Below are positions 32,110 to 36,611 of a stretch of DNA of 36,611 bases, piece after piece. A program made the position numbers and the translations under genes. Numbering within the stretch: the first letter of the stretch is position 1; the number at the start of each line of letters is the position of its first letter. The stretch is from positions 1 through 36,611 of IMG/VR virus record IMGVR_UViG_3300032053_000237; one strand, 5' to 3'. A model generated the notes under the pieces. That model did not search any database. It saw only the letters and a program-made list of their open reading frames with translations, and was not told where the DNA came from. The stretch comes from a virus.

Positions 32110-33875
32110 ACATCTGAAGATATAGAAGAAATTGAGTTATGTTTCTCAACGCGCACTATCTGTTTAAACGTTGTTTTGGCTTCTGTCACATGATCGATCA
32201 CCCATATCTGCCGTGTCGCAGACATTTTCTCAAGGATTGTTGTTATGAGTTCACGCCCTACGCTATCCAATCCGTTAAAAGCTTCATCTAAAATCAGCGG
32301 ATTAACGGAGATGCTGAAATATCGCGAAAGCGTTTCTATTAATGCAAAGTCAACCGCCAATGAAAGAGCCCGCAATTCCCCACCAGACAAACTGCCGATT
32401 GTTGCGGTTTTACCATTAATAATCAACGCATTAGAAAATTTAGCAACAATCTGACCATCGACGTTTTCGCGGGATGAGTTGAGACGATATGACGCATTCG
32501 GCCATAATATTCCAACATATTCGGCCACTAACTCATTAAATGATTCTATAATAGAATCAAGTATATACGCCATGGCGCCAGTCGACGAATAGATATTCGA
32601 TATATCCTTAAATATCTGTTGACGCTGCTTCATAACTTGCTGTCGCGCGGATATCTCGAGGGAGGCGCTAGTTAATTGCCCTTTTTTCTGTTGAATACCC
32701 ACTAATGCCGCCAATTCCGCGTCATATTGAGCGCGTCGCTGCTCTAACGATCGCTGTAAACCGCGTTGTTCTATCAAATCTCGCTGTGCCCTGTCATATT
32801 GCGCGCTAGCTTCTATCTGTTTTTCTTGTAACTGCCCCAATACGTGTGATATTGAACTCTCTTTTAATAGGCATTCATCAATTTGATCTAATTCATTTTT
32901 TATAACGCATCGTTGTTTTTCAAGTTGTTGTTTTTTATTGGCAATTTCATATTTTAATAGCTTTTCATCTACTTTCACTACAACACTATCTTCTACGTGC
33001 AATAAAACACCACAAGACGGACAAACAGGTAGGGCGCGGTTGATGATAGCATTTAATTCTTCACTAATAGCATTAAATTCTTGCATTTTTTGCGGACGCA
33101 GCGTTCGCGCGATCAAGATCTGTCTAAGTGCACTATGCAGTCCAATTTCCTTTTCTTTATATCGGGCAAGATCAGGACGATCAATTTGAGATAACCCCAT
33201 TAACGATGCGTTAAGGCGCTCTGATTGCTCCATCACGCTACTCAGATCATTTTGTATATCTTTCTCAGCGCGAGATTGCAAGGAATCATAGGTGGCGATT
33301 TGAGCTTGTAGTATATCTAACTCTTTTTGTAATCGATCAATTTCTTGCTGCGCCATAGATCCTGCCATATCAGACAATTGACGGCAAGCCATAAGCTCGT
33401 CTAACCGAAGAAGCGTCAATAAAAACTCTTTCTTAGCTGTATCGTTGAGCAACAAAAAACGCATGTCGCTAGTTTGAGCACAGTAGATAACAGTTAAAAA
33501 TTGATCATAATCGAGATGCAGTATTGTCTCAAATTCATCTTGGGATAGAGCAATTAATTGATTATTTTTATAAAATATTAAATTCTTGGGCCGTTCACGA
33601 CGGACTCGATATCGATCTTCTCCTATCTCGATCTCTACTTCTACATATCCAGTTGTTGTCCCTCGCCGCAGGATCTCAGTGGTCGTGATCTGACGTGGCA
33701 TTTTTCCGTATACGCCAAATGCCAATGCATTAAAGATAGCGGTTTTACCCGCCCCGTTAGCCCTATCTGCATCCGCGTTCCAACCATCGACCAAAACAAG
33801 ACCAGTCTGCCCAAACTGCAACTCAGCATCCTCAAAACTCAATATATTATGAATTTTAAGTCGCGTTATTTGCAT
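32103..33875 (-). CDS. SbcC/gp46-like recombination ATPase (Rad50 family)
   Basis: 590 residues, close to T4 gp46 (560) and much shorter than bacterial SbcC. Walker A ANGAGKT (39-45), long coiled-coil arms with a central zinc hook CPSCG, ABC signature LSGGELRAL, Walker B LILDEAFNGLD and the H-loop (VIDHV) are all present. Partner of the SbcD-like nuclease, whose gene is about 9 kb downstream. I use ATG 33875; the frame opens with TTG at 33887 but neither has a good ribosome-binding site. The start overlaps the end of the preceding gene by 10 bases, implying coupling. Confidence 0.9.
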   Translation of the reverse strand: MQITRLKIHNILSFEDAELQFGQTGLVLVDGWNADADRANGAGKTAIFNALAFGVYGKMPRQITTTEILRRGTTTGYVEVEIEIGEDRYRVRRERPKNLIFYKNNQLIALSQDEFETILHLDYDQFLTVIYCAQTSDMRFLLLNDTAKKEFLLTLLRLDELMACRQLSDMAGSMAQQEIDRLQKELDILQAQIATYDSLQSRAEKDIQNDLSSVMEQSERLNASLMGLSQIDRPDLARYKEKEIGLHSALRQILIARTLRPQKMQEFNAISEELNAIINRALPVCPSCGVLLHVEDSVVVKVDEKLLKYEIANKKQQLEKQRCVIKNELDQIDECLLKESSISHVLGQLQEKQIEASAQYDRAQRDLIEQRGLQRSLEQRRAQYDAELAALVGIQQKKGQLTSASLEISARQQVMKQRQQIFKDISNIYSSTGAMAYILDSIIESFNELVAEYVGILWPNASYRLNSSRENVDGQIVAKFSNALIINGKTATIGSLSGGELRALSLAVDFALIETLSRYFSISVNPLILDEAFNGLDSVGRELITTILEKMSATRQIWVIDHVTEAKTTFKQIVRVEKHNSISSISSDVI

Positions 33876-34414
33876 GCGGTCAGCCAAGGAAGATAGTGCT
33901 GCATATTCTGGATTTGGCCGGCGAGACGTCTCAACATAAAAGAATAGTCAGTGCCGCGCCGCAAGTTGCTCTTATCGCGGACTATGGCGTGTAGGTGCTC
34001 TAACTCCATCACCACCGTATTGAACTGCGTTAATGTGCGGTCTAATTTCATTTCTCCAAAAATATCGCAAGCACGCAGCAATGGATCCTCTCGAAACTTC
34101 CTTAATACGCCTTGGAATAAGGTAGCCGAGGATATAGCAAAATTAGGCAATTCCCCCAACACGATACGATGTAAAATCAATTGGCGCAGTATGTTGTGTT
34201 GCCGTTGAACATTAACATCTCGTTTATCGAGATGCTTGTACGGCTCAATTTCTTGCTTTAAATTTTCCACTATATTGATGATAATCTTACAAATGGCGTG
34301 ATACGCCCTTTCTTCTGAAATGCCATCCTTCCGCACCACAGATTGAATAGCGTTAACAATGCTAGTATTAAACCCCTTATTGAGTAAATTTTGAATAGCG
34401 TTGCGCGAAATCAT
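33866..34414 (-). CDS. Unknown helical protein linked to the receiver gene
   Basis: 182 residues from ATG 34414, eight bases after GAGG and overlapping the stop of the receiver gene as ATGA. The longer frame (34459) lies inside the receiver gene and lacks a site. Nearly all helix; long charged helices (NIVENLKQEIEPYKHLDKRD) and Leu-rich segments. No motif recognised. Tight coupling to the receiver makes it a candidate output or partner protein, or a link between signalling and recombination, since it also overlaps the SbcC-like gene. Confidence 0.66.
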   Translation of the reverse strand: MISRNAIQNLLNKGFNTSIVNAIQSVVRKDGISEERAYHAICKIIINIVENLKQEIEPYKHLDKRDVNVQRQHNILRQLILHRIVLGELPNFAISSATLFQGVLRKFREDPLLRACDIFGEMKLDRTLTQFNTVVMELEHLHAIVRDKSNLRRGTDYSFMLRRLAGQIQNMQHYLPWLTACK

Positions 34415-34749
34415 GCAATTTTCCTCAAAGAGCGCACTATTGGAGCTGTACCTCTGCACTTATCAACAATCTGATATTGATCAATTTGACGCGCGATCCC
34501 AGACATAATTAGCGTAGGCAATTTAATGCCCTTTTTATCCAAAATTTCCAATAACTCCCATCCGTTCATATCCGGCATATATGCGTCCATTAAAATGGCA
34601 TCTGCAAGAGCTACCTTTTTAAGCGCTTCTTTGCCCGACATCACGGGCATCACTGTAAATCCTGCTTTTTTTAAAGAAAAGCATAATACAGCTAAAAAAT
34701 CAGCGTCATCGTCAATTACCAAAATATTCTTTCTTTTTTTTGAATTCAT
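34411..34749 (-). CDS. Single-domain response regulator, shortened
   Basis: 112 residues. Receiver domain with acidic pocket D13/D14 (VIDDDAD), phospho-acceptor D55 (ILMDAYMPDMNG) and switch S83 (LIMSG). The usual Lys-Pro near the end and the last helix are not recognisable; the C-terminus reads RGTAPIVRSLRKIA, so phosphotransfer chemistry could be altered. It follows the kinase-like gene after 2 bases and overlaps the next gene by ATGA. Start ATG with AGGTGG upstream. No output domain. Confidence 0.85.
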   Translation of the reverse strand: MNSKKRKNILVIDDDADFLAVLCFSLKKAGFTVMPVMSGKEALKKVALADAILMDAYMPDMNGWELLEILDKKGIKLPTLIMSGIARQIDQYQIVDKCRGTAPIVRSLRKIA

Positions 34750-34751
34750 AA

Positions 34752-35480
34752 TTACGCCACCTGTTGATATTGTACATTATCCGTTAACGCCATCTGTCGG
34801 CGCTGTATCTCATTAGTCTGCATAGGAATAACTACGGTTAACGCATGGCATGTTATGCCGTTGCAATCTTCTAATTTAATTTTACCGCCAATATTAAGAA
34901 CTAAGTCCTCAAAAAACTTTATGTTTTCATCAGTAACCGTCCAAGTTCCATTAGAGACTATAGGAACAAGCGTGATATGGAGCTGATCATCAATCATCTG
35001 AACCTGTATTTTTAATGTCATTGGATCAAAGATTGCAATGGATTTATGTTTCAAAAAATAACAGCATAAGTATCCTAAATTACAAGTAAAATAATCGGGC
35101 GATGCATTAATGTGTGCTGATTTTATATTTAATGACAGATCAATCGTTTTATTGAACTTCTTAAATAATGAATTTAAAAAAGAACTAAGCTCATCCAACG
35201 ATTCAACTGCATCAAAAGATATTTTAGCATCTGACATATGATTTATTGTTGACATGCCCGTGCATAACTCTGACATGCGCTTTAATGTTTTTTTCATGCG
35301 ATAAAGCGTCATTTCTCCCTTCATGTTCACCTGCGTTGACAGAATATCTAAGCAACCTAAAAGCACGCCAGCAAGACCAGAAAAATCATGATTCACTGGA
35401 GAAGCTATGGCGTTCAAAATAGCTTTATGTGCATCAGATAATACATTAGGAAGATCCTTTTCAAATATAGCAGAATTCAT
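34752..35480 (-). CDS. Histidine kinase-like protein with degenerate ATPase half (phosphotransferase or pseudokinase)
   Basis: 242 residues, no membrane segment. A dimerisation/phosphotransfer helix pair with likely acceptor H31 (VNHDFSGLAGVLLG, the HDF-type H-box) and second helix (about 55-80), followed by a kinase-ATPase-like fold (about 95-215) ending in the typical NIGGKIKLED...IP strands. The glycine-rich G1 and G2 boxes are not seen, and the N-box is reduced to N134. It should not bind ATP normally and resembles ChpT-type phosphotransferases or pseudokinases. Its receiver partner follows. A GTATAAT box precedes the gene. Confidence 0.72.
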   Translation of the reverse strand: MNSAIFEKDLPNVLSDAHKAILNAIASPVNHDFSGLAGVLLGCLDILSTQVNMKGEMTLYRMKKTLKRMSELCTGMSTINHMSDAKISFDAVESLDELSSFLNSLFKKFNKTIDLSLNIKSAHINASPDYFTCNLGYLCCYFLKHKSIAIFDPMTLKIQVQMIDDQLHITLVPIVSNGTWTVTDENIKFFEDLVLNIGGKIKLEDCNGITCHALTVVIPMQTNEIQRRQMALTDNVQYQQVA

Positions 35481-35526
35481 AGTCTACCGCCCTTTATGGA
35501 TTTGTAATTGCCTAAATTTCGTAATT

Positions 35527-35533
35527 ATTATAC
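35527..35533 (-). promoter_or_regulatory. GTATAAT promoter element for the second signalling module
   Basis: Exact GTATAAT (CGGTATAAT) in the 59-base gap before the kinase-like gene at 35480. It is touched by an inverted repeat on its upstream side. Confidence 0.65.
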
Positions 35534-35557
35534 CGCCGCTTATCGTCTATGCGGCGG
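35533..35557 (-). other. GC-rich inverted repeat next to the promoter
   Basis: CCGCCGC/GCGGCGG, 7-bp perfect stem with 11-base loop, spanning the stop codon of the zinc-ribbon gene and ending on the first base of GTATAAT. There is no U-run, so it is not a standard terminator; it could be an operator or weak transcript end. Confidence 0.5.
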
Positions 35558-35896
35558 TTTGGTGTGGATCTGCATCTGCTTATTATCATCAAACCATATC
35601 CAACCCTGTTCTAGCATAGTTTGAACACTATATGTGCCTGATGCCACGAAACGCGGCACCTCATGGGTCCAAAAGTATTCATCGTGGCGCTGTTTGATCA
35701 TGTCTTGTTGATCTTGTTTCCAACGAACACCAGTACCAACATCGACTGTCTCTCGCACCTCAGACGCCCCCGTTAATATAGGAAGCTGGGGCTCCATAGT
35801 TCTGCCGCATTCACATAGTGCACGAGGTGCATCTTTCTGTACTATCCGATGCTCAACTCGGCCACAATATGCGCATTTGAATGTTCTTTTTGCCAT
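35540..35896 (-). CDS. Zinc-ribbon protein of unknown function
   Basis: 118 residues. N-terminal zinc ribbon with C8/C11 (CAYCG) and C28/C30 (CECG), then a linker and a C-terminal domain rich in aromatic residues (QGWIWFDDNKQMQIHTKPP). Short zinc-ribbon proteins of this type are common in phages and may bind nucleic acid or protein; no specific function can be given. No ribosome-binding site; the ATG is 2 bases after the preceding stop, so translation is coupled. Confidence 0.68.
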   Translation of the reverse strand: MAKRTFKCAYCGRVEHRIVQKDAPRALCECGRTMEPQLPILTGASEVRETVDVGTGVRWKQDQQDMIKQRHDEYFWTHEVPRFVASGTYSVQTMLEQGWIWFDDNKQMQIHTKPPHRR

Positions 35897-35898
35897 AA

Positions 35899-36611
35899 TT
35901 AGAAGTGCAACCCTACGCCGCCACCGATCGCAAAATCATTAAGGAAATTAGTTTGAGACTGCACGCCAAGAAACACTGGCCCAAATATGTCCATAGTCCC
36001 ATGAGTGTAATAGTCCTTATTGCTCAAATAACCGACTTCCATACCGTACTTCTTTGCATTGATCTCCACCACTTTTGACTTCTCAAGAGTGGCTATCGTA
36101 TCTTTATATTCTTGCTCTTTCTTCAGGTAATCGCGCTGCAGGATCTCGACGCGCTCTTGATGGATTGCCTTATACTGTTCCTGAATCTCTGTGATCTTCT
36201 GCTTAAACTCTTCTTGGACCTGCGTGATCACCTTACTTGTTTCATTAACCTCAGATTCTGTATATTTCTTAATCTCAATCGTGCCATCTGGACGCACTAT
36301 CTTATAATATGTCTCTTTCTTGCTCGCCTGCAACTGCTTAATTTCATTCGTCAATTTACTTACAGTTTTAACGAGTTCGATGCGCATCTCTGTCTTCTGC
36401 GATTCTAATGTTTTAACAGATTCCTGCAACTGCTTAGTTTCTTTCTGATACTCATCAGTTAACTTGGTGAGCTTCTCTTCATACGTTTGTCTCTCCCTTT
36501 CCTCTATTCTTTTCGAGGGGTAAAACAATGCCCCGATGACAACACCAATAAAGATACACAAGAGTGCTCTTCCAACTTGATTATTCCAAATTGCGGATAA
36601 AAAATTCTTCA
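35899..36611 (-). CDS. Membrane-anchored long coiled-coil protein, start at the window edge
   Basis: The frame is open to the right edge, where the last two bases read TG followed by AAG AAT TTT, so the start codon (probably ATG with its first base outside the window) straddles the edge. Residues about 16-31 (RALLCIFIGVVIGALFY) form a membrane anchor; about 35-195 are a charged coiled coil; the last 45 residues, ending in GGGVGLHF, look like beta-strands. The layout, inner-membrane anchor with a long rod and beta-like tip, suggests an envelope-spanning protein. No family recognised; a spanin-like role is only a possibility. Confidence 0.68.
   Translation of the reverse strand, partial: KNFLSAIWNNQVGRALLCIFIGVVIGALFYPSKRIEERERQTYEEKLTKLTDEYQKETKQLQESVKTLESQKTEMRIELVKTVSKLTNEIKQLQASKKETYYKIVRPDGTIEIKKYTESEVNETSKVITQVQEEFKQKITEIQEQYKAIHQERVEILQRDYLKKEQEYKDTIATLEKSKVVEINAKKYGMEVGYLSNKDYYTHGTMDIFGPVFLGVQSQTNFLNDFAIGGGVGLHF

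Noticed and set aside
34415-34459. Longer start of the helical protein at 34459
   Set aside because: Lies inside the receiver gene without a site; ATG 34414 has GAGG and an ATGA coupling overlap.

Overview
The window is a continuous piece of a large tailed dsDNA bacteriophage genome (Caudoviricetes-type). Reading the proteins identifies large terminase, portal, prohead protease, a scaffold-like protein and an HK97-fold-like major capsid protein, together with a phage replication/recombination set (DnaE-type DNA polymerase, gp32-like ssDNA-binding protein, RecA/UvsX-like recombinase, SbcD/gp47- and SbcC/gp46-like nuclease subunits, RuvC-like resolvase). All genes I accept (45, two cut by the window edges) lie on the minus strand, packed with short gaps or overlaps, so transcription runs from right to left. 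The host cannot be named from sequence alone. A sensor kinase with a periplasm-type sensor domain, and small membrane-anchored Cys-containing proteins, are compatible with a Gram-negative host. No tRNA, CRISPR, IS element, tail gene or lysis cassette was recognised.

Layout from transcription start (right) to end (left). 36611-34411: a coiled-coil membrane protein, a zinc-ribbon protein, then a histidine-kinase-like protein with a degenerate ATPase half and a single-domain receiver. 34414-30421: a helical unknown, the SbcC-like ATPase, a RuvC-like resolvase and small unknowns, closed by a strong terminator. 30348-22300: DnaE polymerase, ssDNA-binding protein, RecA-like protein, SbcD-like nuclease and three unknowns. 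22265-15944: unknown, HTH protein, probable small terminase, large terminase, portal, a small protein, a dNMP-kinase-like protein, a coiled-coil protein and an HTH/Cys protein. 14856-14326: an endonuclease VII-type HNH gene. 14257-9626: prohead protease fused to a lysozyme-like domain, a small probable virion protein, an acidic scaffold-like protein and the capsid protein, followed by a terminator. 9454-8282: an HNH endonuclease fused to a P-loop kinase-like domain. 8221-5988: CheY-like regulator and CHASE4/HAMP histidine kinase, translationally coupled. 5979-4675: small membrane proteins and a terminator. 4510-1: two low-complexity proteins, an M42-like metallopeptidase, thymidylate kinase and a cut unknown.

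Three features stand out. (1) The heptamer GTATAAT occurs 11 times on the coding strand, each time in a gap just upstream of a gene, and looks like the phage's own promoter element. Several copies sit only 6-7 bases from a start codon that has no Shine-Dalgarno sequence, suggesting leaderless mRNAs. (2) Both HNH genes have their ribosome-binding site in a hairpin whose 5' arm contains a -10-like element, the arrangement known for phage T4 homing endonucleases. (3) Two separate two-component signalling modules (kinase + receiver; pseudo-kinase/phosphotransferase-like + receiver) are encoded, which could form a phage-borne phosphorelay. In addition, the prohead protease carries a lytic-transglycosylase-like domain, a zinc ribbon and a segment that closely resembles the N-terminus of the capsid protein.
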